NCBI GenBank assembly: GCA_041487495.1
Contig: JBGPNN010000094.1
Span: 1-11,494 of the forward strand
Length of the DNA stretch: 11,494 nucleotides
Origin: JBGPNN01 sp041487495
Lineage (GTDB): Bacteria; Sysuimicrobiota; Sysuimicrobiia; Sysuimicrobiales; Humicultoraceae
Direction of reading: 5' to 3'
Below are positions 1 through 6,169 of this stretch, in pieces; positions within the stretch are counted from its first letter, which is position 1, and the number at the start of each line of letters is the position of its first letter. The notes beneath the pieces were generated by a model that ran no database searches, was not told the DNA's origin, and worked only from the letters and a program-made list of their open reading frames with translations. A program made the translations under genes and the position numbers.

Positions 1-155
1 ACGGTCAGGGCGTGGCCTTCGCCCGACGACCCCGCAACAATCAGGCCGTGGATCCCACTGGCCAGGAGCGTCTCGAGGTGACGACGCAGCGGACCCGCGT
101 CGATGCCGTCACCGTCAAAGGGCGTCACGACCGCGCAAATCACCCCAGGAACCAT
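1..155 (-). CDS. DapA/NanA-family aldolase or lyase, N-terminal part (runs off left edge)
   Basis: The reverse strand from an ATG at 155 reads 51 codons to the window edge without a stop. The peptide begins MVPGVICAVVTPFDGDGID and continues to GLIVAGSSGEGHALT. TPFD near residue 11 and the G-(S/T)-(S/T)-GE loop near residues 42-46 are hallmarks of class I Schiff-base aldolases of the dihydrodipicolinate synthase / N-acetylneuraminate lyase superfamily; the loop helps form the pyruvate site. The catalytic Lys and Tyr lie outside the window. A strong purine-rich ribosome-binding site (GAGGGGGGAAG) sits just before the ATG, and the gene follows the MalG-type permease by 13 nt, so it is the next operon gene. 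Beside a sugar transporter and an IclR remnant, the likely substrate is a 2-keto-3-deoxy sugar acid or sialic-type sugar rather than lysine biosynthesis. That choice is inference. Family assignment is firm; substrate is unknown. Confidence 0.85.
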   Translation of the reverse strand, partial: MVPGVICAVVTPFDGDGIDAGPLRRHLETLLASGIHGLIVAGSSGEGHALT

Positions 156-168
156 CTACTTCCCCCCT

Positions 169-1023
169 CTAGCCTTTGAGGCCGCCGGCGACCAGACCGG
201 TGACGATGTATTGCTGCAGGGCCATATAAAGGATCATGGTCGGAACAAAGGCGTACGTGGCGCCGGCCATCAGGATCGCCAACTCCGGGCCGATGAGGAC
301 CCCACCCTGGGGCCGGAGCGCGGCCAGGCCGACTTGCAGTGTCCGCATAGTATCGCTGTGCGTGACGATCAGGGGGTAGAGGAAATCGTTCCATTGGAAG
401 ATGAAGGCGAAGACCCCGAGGACGATCAGCGATGGACGGAGCATCGGCATCAGCACCCGCCAGTAGATGCCGAAATCCGAGCACCCATCGATCCGCGCCG
501 CCTCGTCAAACTCCGACGGGATCGTCTTCATCGCCTGTGTCAGGAGGAACGTGCCGAAGACGTTGGTGCCGAACGGGAGCCAGAACGCGAAGTATGAATT
601 TGTCAGGTGCCACCGCGTGAGGAGGACGAACAACGGGATGAGCGTCACCTGGTAGGGGAGAATGACCTGGAGCATCAGCACCCAGAAGATCACGTTCTTG
701 CCCGGAAAACGCTTGCGGCCAAAGGCATACGCGGCGAGCGAGCCGCTCAGGACCTGGAGGACCGCGACGCCCCCCGCGATCAGGAAGCTGTTGAGCGTCC
801 AGCGCAGGATCAACGTGTTCTTGAACAGGTGCAGATAGCTGGCCAGTGTGACCTGCTTGGGGATCCACCGGAACGGGTATGGCGGCACGGTCTCGGGTCT
901 GAGTGAGTGAACGATCATGGCCACAAATGGCAAGAGGACCGCGACGGCGATCGCCGACAGCACCAGATACGCGCCCACGCGGGTGGACGTGCGCCGGGTG
1001 AGTATCATCGTGGCTTCAGACAT
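169..1023 (-). CDS. Carbohydrate ABC transporter permease, MalG/UgpE type (CUT1)
   Basis: This 284-residue inner-membrane protein has about six hydrophobic segments, the first at residues 18-38, which is the usual size for MalG-type subunits. The EAA loop that docks on the ATPase is clear at residues 171-197 (EFDEAARIDGCSDFGIYWRV, then LMPMLRP). WNDFLYPL at 211-218 and the C-terminus QYIVTGLVAGGLKG are also typical of the family. With the preceding permease it should form the heterodimeric channel for a sugar delivered by the binding protein. The ATG at 1023 overlaps the end of the upstream permease gene by 8 nt; an in-frame ATG at 1008 is an alternative start that would leave a 7-nt gap. Neither has a strong ribosome-binding site, so translational coupling is likely. 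Substrate cannot be read from the sequence. Confidence 0.93.
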   Translation of the reverse strand: MSEATMILTRRTSTRVGAYLVLSAIAVAVLLPFVAMIVHSLRPETVPPYPFRWIPKQVTLASYLHLFKNTLILRWTLNSFLIAGGVAVLQVLSGSLAAYAFGRKRFPGKNVIFWVLMLQVILPYQVTLIPLFVLLTRWHLTNSYFAFWLPFGTNVFGTFLLTQAMKTIPSEFDEAARIDGCSDFGIYWRVLMPMLRPSLIVLGVFAFIFQWNDFLYPLIVTHSDTMRTLQVGLAALRPQGGVLIGPELAILMAGATYAFVPTMILYMALQQYIVTGLVAGGLKG

Positions 1024-1909
1024 CGGGCGTCAACCGATTCAAGAGCCGGTTCTGCACGATGGACACCAGCAGCACCGTCGTGGTTAGGACGACGGCGATG
1101 GCCGACGCATAACCCATCCGGAACGTCGAGAACCCCTGCTGGTAGAGGTAATACACGAGACTCGTCGTCGCATAAGCCGGCCCGCCCTGGGTCATCATGT
1201 ACGGCTGGACAAACATCTGGAATGCCCAAATCGTCAGCATCACGACGATCAGCAGCGTGGTATGGTGCAGCAGCGGGATGGTGATGTGGCGGATCGTCTG
1301 CCATCCGGAGGCGCCGTCGAGCCGCGCGGACTCGACATACTCGGCGGGGATGTTTTGGAGCGCCGCCAGGTAGATGAGGACCGTATAGCCCGCGTTCTTC
1401 CACACGGACATGAACGCGAGCGATGGCAGCGCCATCTTTGGGCTGAGCAGCCAGGACACCGGGGAGATGCCGATCTTCGCCAGATACTGGTTGAACAAGC
1501 CGACGTTGAAGTCGAACATCCAGTTCCAGATGAATGCCGCGACGACCAGCGACGTCACCGTGGGGATATAGTAGGCCCCGCGAAAGAACGGCATGCCCGC
1601 GATCCGCAGATTGAGCAGCAGGGCTACGCCAAACGAGACGACCAGACACGGCAGCACATAATAGAGAGCGTACAAGACCGTGTTGGAAAACGATCGCCAG
1701 AAAATGGCGTCGTGCCACAGTGTGGCGTAGTTGCTCACACCGACGAACGCCGCCTGTCCCAGGCCCCCCCAGTTCGTGAGCGAAAGCCGGACGGTGCCGA
1801 TCAGGGGGTAGATGCCAAAGACGAGGAACCCCAACACTTGAGGCAGGATAAAGACGTAGGCGGTGCGGCTGCGCGCCACATCGCGGATCAGACCCGCAGC
1901 CGCACCCAT
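1016..1909 (-). CDS. Carbohydrate ABC transporter permease, MalF/UgpA type (CUT1)
   Basis: This 297-residue polytopic membrane protein opens with a short cytoplasmic tail and a first membrane helix at about residues 17-38 (YVFILPQVLGFLVFGIYPL). The EAA loop is at about 190-213 (ESARLDGASGWQTIRHITIP), followed by the family signature TQGGPAYATTSLVYYLY near 240-256. It is the partner of the MalG-type permease encoded immediately downstream. A GTGGGGGATCG ribosome-binding site lies directly before the ATG. It follows the binding-protein gene by 47 nt containing a small hairpin, a common arrangement that keeps permease expression below that of the binding protein. Length is normal for compact UgpA-like subunits, which lack the large periplasmic loop of enterobacterial MalF. 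Confidence 0.93.
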   Translation of the reverse strand: MGAAAGLIRDVARSRTAYVFILPQVLGFLVFGIYPLIGTVRLSLTNWGGLGQAAFVGVSNYATLWHDAIFWRSFSNTVLYALYYVLPCLVVSFGVALLLNLRIAGMPFFRGAYYIPTVTSLVVAAFIWNWMFDFNVGLFNQYLAKIGISPVSWLLSPKMALPSLAFMSVWKNAGYTVLIYLAALQNIPAEYVESARLDGASGWQTIRHITIPLLHHTTLLIVVMLTIWAFQMFVQPYMMTQGGPAYATTSLVYYLYQQGFSTFRMGYASAIAVVLTTTVLLVSIVQNRLLNRLTPDV

Positions 1910-1936
1910 CGATCCCCCACGTTCGCTGGCAGAATG

Positions 1937-1952
1937 CCCCGGTGTCCCGAGG
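1937..1952 (-). promoter_or_regulatory. Small intercistronic hairpin between binding-protein and permease genes
   Basis: In the transcript (minus strand) the segment reads CCTCGG-GACA-CCGGGG, a six-pair stem (one G-U) closed by a four-base loop, starting 4 nt after the binding-protein stop codon. There is no following U run, so it is unlikely to be a full terminator. Such stems commonly stabilise the 3' end of binding-protein mRNA or reduce readthrough into permease genes. That role is inferred. Confidence 0.45.
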
Positions 1953-1956
1953 TGGG

Positions 1957-3213
1957 CTACTGGGTCTTGAGCAGATCGTTGCAGGCGTTCACCGCGGCGT
2001 CCAGCGCCTGCTTGGACGTTTTGAGACCCAGGAACGCGGCTTCGAGTTCGGGCGTCATCAGGTTCAAAACCTCACGCGAATAGAAGTGGACGGGTTCCGG
2101 TCTCGCGTACTTGGCTTCTTCGACAATCCGCCTGAACTCGGGTGTGGTCGCGTACTCTCCGGGCTGCAGCGACTTGCGCGGAGAGATGAAGCCTGTGACC
2201 TTGAGGATCTGCACCATGTTCTGGGGAGTCGTGATGTGCAGGATCCACTTCAACGCCGCTTCCTTGTTCCGGGACTTATCAAAGATCGCGTAGCTCCCGA
2301 CCGTGCCAAAGTTGATCTGCCGCTTGTCCCGCAGCGTGGGCCCGATCGCGAGCCGGATATTCGGGGCTTGCTTCTTCACCGTCGGGATGTCGTTCGGCTC
2401 GGCCTGAACCAACACGCCCATCCGCCCATTCGTGAACGGCTCGCCGCCACCGGCGATGTTGGCCTGCTGCGCGTAGCCCTTCTTGAAGATACCGACCATG
2501 AAATCAAGCGCGCGGATGCCCTCGGGGGAATTGAACGCGCAGGTTCGACCACTGGGCGCGTACACTTCGCCGCCGGCCTGCCATAGGAACGGGACAAAGG
2601 TCGTCACGGGCGATGCCCGCTTCACGTTGAACTGCGCGCCCCATTGCTGACCCGTCTTGGTCGTGGCCTTCATGAACTCTTCGAACTCACTCCAGTTTGT
2701 CGGCAGCCGGCTCGGGTTCAGGCCGCTCCGCTCCATGAGATCCACGTTGTAGACGTTGGTGAACATGCTGGTGAGGATGGGGAGGCCATAGAGTTTGGCC
2801 TTGCCGTAGAGCTTCCCCTTGTAGGTCGGCGCGCTCAGCGGCCCCGGCAGATAGTCGTCCACGACGTCCTGCGGGACCTTACCATCCAGGCTCCACAGCG
2901 CCCCGATTTCCGCGAACTTGGGGAAGAAGTCGGTGTTGAGGTAGGCGATGTCGGGCGTTGCATCGGCCGCGACGGCGGCCATCATTTTCTCCATCCGCCC
3001 GCCCCAGGGAAAGACCTCGATGTTGATCTTGATGGTTGGGTTGGCGCGCTCGAACGCGGCGATGATTGGCCGATACAGCGCCGGGTCATCGCCACTCAAC
3101 GGGAACGCCCACATGGTCACGGTTGTCGACTGCGCGCGCGTCGGCATAGCCGGCACGAGCAGCGCGGCAACGAGCCCAGCCACCAGGATGACGTTCAGCA
3201 ATCTGCGTGTCAT
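1957..3213 (-). CDS. Extracellular sugar-binding protein of the CUT1 ABC transporter
   Basis: This 418-residue secreted protein begins MTRRLLNVILVAGLVAALLV, a basic n-region plus hydrophobic core, with a probable signal peptidase I site after PTRA (TRA|QS). There is no lipobox cysteine. The mature part has the family-1 binding-protein layout: VTMWAFP near the N-terminus, IIAAFERANPTIKI, ATPDIAYLNTDFFPKFAE, LYGLPIL, and late NKEAALKWILHITTPQ. An in-frame ATG 30 nt upstream (3243) would add ten residues before the signal peptide, but the ATG at 3213 is preferred. It has AAGAGGGGGAGCGG just upstream and gives a normal signal peptide. It is the first intact gene of the minus-strand operon and supplies two permeases downstream. 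The ligand is unknown; an aldolase and an IclR remnant nearby suggest a sugar acid or related compound. Confidence 0.93.
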   Translation of the reverse strand: MTRRLLNVILVAGLVAALLVPAMPTRAQSTTVTMWAFPLSGDDPALYRPIIAAFERANPTIKINIEVFPWGGRMEKMMAAVAADATPDIAYLNTDFFPKFAEIGALWSLDGKVPQDVVDDYLPGPLSAPTYKGKLYGKAKLYGLPILTSMFTNVYNVDLMERSGLNPSRLPTNWSEFEEFMKATTKTGQQWGAQFNVKRASPVTTFVPFLWQAGGEVYAPSGRTCAFNSPEGIRALDFMVGIFKKGYAQQANIAGGGEPFTNGRMGVLVQAEPNDIPTVKKQAPNIRLAIGPTLRDKRQINFGTVGSYAIFDKSRNKEAALKWILHITTPQNMVQILKVTGFISPRKSLQPGEYATTPEFRRIVEEAKYARPEPVHFYSREVLNLMTPELEAAFLGLKTSKQALDAAVNACNDLLKTQ

Positions 3214-3239
3214 ATTCCGCTCCCCCTCTTGTCGGATAG

Positions 3240-3545
3240 TCAATCGTGCGTGCCTCGGTGCCCTGAAGAAGATCGTCCCTCGAAGCCCCGGCCGATCTCG
3301 GCCGTGGCCTGCGCCAAAGCGGACCGCAAGTCCTGAGAGCCCGCGGGGTCGAACCGGAAGGCTGGTCCGGAGATGCTGATCGCTGCGACGGTCCGGCCCG
3401 TGTACTCGCGGATAGGTGCGGCGATACAGCAGATGCCCTCGATGAACTCTTCGTCGTCGCAGGCATGACCATCCTGCCGAACCTGATGCAGCGCCCGGGT
3501 AAGGCCCGCGAGCGATACTACGGTGTGGGCCGTATGGCGGGTGAG
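3240..3545 (-). pseudogene. 5'-truncated IclR-family regulator (C-terminal effector domain only)
   Basis: Reading the minus strand to a TGA at 3240-3242 gives about 100 codons matching the end of the IclR effector-binding domain: LTRHTAHTVV, then ALHQVRQDGHACDDEEF, IEGICCIAAPIREYTGR and AAISISGPAFRFD. IclR proteins are about 250 residues, with a winged-helix DNA-binding domain at the N-terminus. Here the frame is stopped by TAA at 3585-3587 and has no ATG, GTG or TTG. Only about 180 bp separate the remnant from hppA, so there is no room for the missing 140-150 residues in any frame. Upstream of the break lie a plausible promoter and operator-like sequence facing the same way, as if an internal deletion joined the gene's own control region to its last third. 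It now looks like untranslated leader of the sugar operon. An assembly deletion is the alternative. Confidence 0.85.
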
Positions 3546-3562
3546 CCGCCGGTCCTGACGCT

Positions 3563-3578
3563 GTTTACATAGTGGAAC
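3563..3578. promoter_or_regulatory. Possible degenerate IclR-type operator
   Basis: The plus strand reads GTTTACATAGTGGAAC. It begins GTT and ends GGAAC, resembling the GTTCC-N6-GGAAC type of palindrome recognised by many IclR-family regulators, with one arm imperfect (GTTTA in place of GTTCC). It lies 22 bp beyond the predicted -10 box of the minus-strand promoter and directly before the truncated iclR, where autoregulatory operators usually sit. The assignment is tentative because only the outer GTT/AAC and the central T-A are strictly symmetric. Confidence 0.35.
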
Positions 3579-3600
3579 GTGTTTTTACGGATTTTTCTCC

Positions 3601-3628
3601 ACGATAGCACACCGCTGGAGCCCGTCAA
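3601..3628 (-). promoter_or_regulatory. Predicted sigma70-type promoter for the sugar-uptake operon
   Basis: On the minus strand a TTGACG -35 box (3623-3628) is followed, after 16 bp, by TATCGT (3601-3606) preceded by TGC, an extended -10 motif. Transcription would start near 3594 and run through the operator-like site and iclR remnant into the binding-protein gene. The promoter is divergent from the hppA promoter, with about 42 bp between the two -35 boxes. Confidence 0.55.
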
Positions 3629-3670
3629 GCGCCTCCTGCGGCGCGGTGAGGGTCATCCGATGATCCTGCG

Positions 3671-3699
3671 TTGACGCCCCCCCTACGGGATGCTACCTT
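3671..3699 (+). promoter_or_regulatory. Predicted sigma70-type promoter for hppA
   Basis: TTGACG at 3671-3676 is separated by exactly 17 bp from TACCTT at 3694-3699. A TG one base before the -10 gives an extended -10. The predicted start site is near 3706, about 58 nt upstream of the hppA ATG. The octamer TACACATT occurs twice, at 3700-3707 and 3718-3725, spanning the predicted start region; these copies could be a regulator's paired sites or chance. Confidence 0.6.
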
Positions 3700-3763
3700 T
3701 ACACATTGCTGCCTCGCTACACATTCCGGGTAGAACCGTGAATCAAGGACAGGGACAACGGGT

Positions 3764-6115
3764 ATGAGCGAATCTCAGATTACCCTGCCGGCTTTTGCGT
3801 CTCTTGAGACGCAGCTGCTGTGGCTCGTGATGATCTCCGCCATCGTGGCGCTGGGCTACGGCTGGCTGCTCCGGCAGCGGATGCTCCGCAAGGATCCCGG
3901 GCCGAAGAGCATGGTCGACGTTTCCACCGCGATCCAGGAAGGCGCGATGGCCTACCTGGGCCGCCAGATCCGGGCGATGTTCCCCTTTGTGGTGATTGTC
4001 ACCATCGGCCTCTACTTGCTCTACCGGCCGCTGTACACGGAGAATCCGATTCTGGCGATCGGCGTCGCCGTGGCGTTCCTGATGGGGTGCATCGCCTCCT
4101 ACGGCGCCGGCTTCGTCGGGATGACGTCGGCGGTGCGGGCGAACGTCCGAGTGGCCAATGCCGCCCGCCGCAGTTATCGTGAGGCACTGACCACCGCGTT
4201 TGAGGCCGGCACGATCTCCGGCATGTTCACCGTTGGGCTGGGCCTGCTGGGCGCCACGATCATCTTCATGCTCTTCCGCGAGAGCGCCACCCGGGTGCTG
4301 GTCGGTTTCGGGTTCGGCGGGTCCCTGGTGGCCGCGTTCATGCGCGTCGGCGGCGGTATCTACACCAAGGCCGCGGATGTGGGTGCCGACCTGGTCGGGA
4401 AGGTCGAAGTCGGCATCCCGGAGGACGATCCCCGCAACGCGGCGGTCATCGCCGACAACGTGGGCGACAACGTCGGCGATTGTGCCGGGATGGCCGCGGA
4501 CGTCTTCGAATCGTACGAGGTCACGCTCGTGGCCGCCATCATCCTCGGGTCCGCGACCTTGCTGGATCCCGGCTTCCTCAAGCTGTACGGTGTGGCCGCC
4601 AGCGCTTTCGCGCTGAAGCTCATCATCTACCCGCTGCTGGTGCGCGCCATCGGTGTGATCGCCTCGATCGTCGGCACCTGGAGCGTGCGGCCGAAGGACG
4701 AAGAAATCGGCGACCCGATGCGGCCGATCAACGTGGGGTTCTATGTCTCGGCGGGTGTGTCGGTCATCGGCTTCGGCCTGATCAACCGCTTCTACCTGCT
4801 CGACCCGGCGACGGGTGCCCCCGACTATCGGTTCTTCCTGGCGACGCTGACCGGCATCATCCTGGCACTGATCATCGCCCGGCTGACCGAGTACTTCACG
4901 CATGTGAACGGCGGGCCCGTTTCGGAGATTGCACGGGCGAGCAAGACCGGCCCGGCCACCCTGCTGCTGGCCGGTCTGGGCTCCGGGCTCGAGTCGTCGG
5001 TGTGGGCGATTGTGGCCATCGCACTGACCATCGGCGCCTCGATGACGATCTTCGCCGGCAACGTGGCGCTGGCGGCTTACGGCATCGCGCTGGCGGGGCT
5101 GGGTCTGCTGACCACGACCGGCTACATCCTGGCGATGGATACCTATGGGCCCATCGTGGACAACGCCAACGGCATCTTCGAGATGTCTGGAGAGTCCCGC
5201 GGGGAGGAGACACTGGCCGGCCGCATCGTGGCGCGTCTGGATCAGGTGGGCAACACGACCAAGGCCCTCACGAAGGGATTTGCCATCGCCACGGCCGTCG
5301 TGGCGGCCATCGCGCTGTTTCGCTCGTATATCGATGAAGCGCACCTCTTCGTGCCGCTCGAAGAGCTGGTCCGCTCCGGGGGCGCGGCCGGGACGCAACT
5401 GCTCGACCGCGTCGGCATCCAGGTCAACCTGCCCCAGGTCTTCATCGGCCTGCTGATTGGCGGCGCCGTGCCGTTTCTGGTGTCGTCGTTCCTGATCCGC
5501 GCGGTGGGCCGTTCGGCGTTCCACGTCGTCAATGAGGTGCGCCGTCAGTTCCGCGAGATCCCGGGCATCATGGAGGGGAAGAACCGGCCCGACTACTCCC
5601 GCTGCGTCGATATCGTCACGCGGGCCGCACAGCACGAGTTGCTGGGCCCGGCGTTCATCAGCATCGGCGCGCCGGTGATGGTAGGCTTCGGGCTTGGCGT
5701 ATCTGCGCTGGGCGGGTACCTGGCCGGCGCGATCCTGACGGCGCAGTTGCTGGCCGTCTTCATGGCCAACACCGGCGGCGCCTGGGACAACGCCAAGAAG
5801 AAGATCGAGGACGGGTACCTGGGCGGTAAAGGGACGGAATTCCACAAAGCGTCGGTCATCGGGGACACGGTGGGAGATCCGCTCAAGGACACGGCGGGTC
5901 CCGCGCTCAACCCGCTGATCAAGGTCATGAACCTGGTGGCGATCCTGATCGCGCCCATCATCATCCGGCCGTTTGGAACCGAAGTACGGCTGCTCGTCGT
6001 GCTGGGCTCGCTGGTCTTGATCGCGACGGCCGTCTATCTGAGCCGGCGCACGACGATCCAGGACGACGACGCGCCGTCGGGCGCGCTGGCGCCGTCGGGC
6101 GCGGGACACCGCTAA
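3764..6115 (+). CDS. hppA: K+-independent H+-translocating membrane pyrophosphatase
   Basis: This 783-residue integral membrane enzyme hydrolyses cytoplasmic pyrophosphate and pumps H+ across the membrane. Diagnostic blocks are all present: EGAMAYLGRQ (59-68); GGGIYTKAADVGADLVGKVE (196-215); the Mg-PPi site EDDPRNAAVIADNVGDNVGD (220-239) followed by CAGMAADVFES; YGPIVDNANGIFEM (461-474); and the C-terminal NTGGAWDNAKKKIEDG (669-684) and GDTVGDPLKDTAGPALNPLI (700-719). GNTTKALTKG (496-505) has Lys and Thr where K+-dependent enzymes have Ala and Gly/Ala, which marks the K+-independent H+-pumping class. Length is at the long end for bacterial forms. The C-terminus ends in a duplicated APSGA motif. 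The ATG at 3764 is preceded by AAGGACAGGG. It has its own promoter and is followed after 54 nt by an HD-GYP gene, a likely co-transcribed partner. Confidence 0.97.
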   Translation: MSESQITLPAFASLETQLLWLVMISAIVALGYGWLLRQRMLRKDPGPKSMVDVSTAIQEGAMAYLGRQIRAMFPFVVIVTIGLYLLYRPLYTENPILAIGVAVAFLMGCIASYGAGFVGMTSAVRANVRVANAARRSYREALTTAFEAGTISGMFTVGLGLLGATIIFMLFRESATRVLVGFGFGGSLVAAFMRVGGGIYTKAADVGADLVGKVEVGIPEDDPRNAAVIADNVGDNVGDCAGMAADVFESYEVTLVAAIILGSATLLDPGFLKLYGVAASAFALKLIIYPLLVRAIGVIASIVGTWSVRPKDEEIGDPMRPINVGFYVSAGVSVIGFGLINRFYLLDPATGAPDYRFFLATLTGIILALIIARLTEYFTHVNGGPVSEIARASKTGPATLLLAGLGSGLESSVWAIVAIALTIGASMTIFAGNVALAAYGIALAGLGLLTTTGYILAMDTYGPIVDNANGIFEMSGESRGEETLAGRIVARLDQVGNTTKALTKGFAIATAVVAAIALFRSYIDEAHLFVPLEELVRSGGAAGTQLLDRVGIQVNLPQVFIGLLIGGAVPFLVSSFLIRAVGRSAFHVVNEVRRQFREIPGIMEGKNRPDYSRCVDIVTRAAQHELLGPAFISIGAPVMVGFGLGVSALGGYLAGAILTAQLLAVFMANTGGAWDNAKKKIEDGYLGGKGTEFHKASVIGDTVGDPLKDTAGPALNPLIKVMNLVAILIAPIIIRPFGTEVRLLVVLGSLVLIATAVYLSRRTTIQDDDAPSGALAPSGAGHR
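6071..6103 (+). repeat. Short tandem repeat encoding the hppA C-terminal tail
   Basis: The 15-mer GCGCCGTCGGGCGCG occurs at 6071-6085 and again at 6089-6103, an 18-bp period that encodes (A)PSGAL/APSGA beyond the last membrane helix. It is outside conserved pyrophosphatase sequence and probably a replication-slippage product. Confidence 0.7.
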
Positions 6116-6127
6116 CGCGCCCGTCAT

Positions 6128-6157
6128 TGACTAAATGCCACCAAAAAGGGGCAGTCA
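6128..6157 (+). promoter_or_regulatory. Inverted repeat over the ribosome-binding site of the hppA/HD-GYP junction
   Basis: TGACT (6128-6132) can pair with AGTCA (6153-6157), and GCC (6137-6139) with GGC (6150-6152), leaving a four-base bulge and an A-rich loop that contains most of the AAAAAGGGG ribosome-binding site. The stem is weak. It could modulate initiation at the ATG at 6157 or simply be chance in a short intergenic gap. Confidence 0.3.
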
Positions 6158-6169
6158 TGAAGCGAGCCG

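Noticed and set aside
1262..2083. 273-codon plus-strand open frame opposite the MalF-type permease
   Set aside because: Composition is Arg/Asp/Gln-rich with no motif, and the opposite strand carries a full permease with an EAA loop.
3213..3243. Upstream ATG at 3243 as the start of the sugar-binding protein
   Set aside because: It would put ten polar residues before the signal peptide and overlap the iclR stop; the ATG at 3213 has a much better ribosome-binding site.
3086..3472. 128-codon minus-strand open frame across the iclR remnant and binding-protein start
   Set aside because: It is out of frame with both. The neighbouring frame gives the recognisable IclR C-terminal sequence and the signal peptide.
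3743..6127. 794-codon open frame antisense to hppA, longer than hppA itself
   Set aside because: It mirrors hppA across its whole length, is dominated by Arg, Asp, His and Gln with no recognisable domain, and reflects GC-rich codon bias on the opposite strand. hppA has all family motifs.
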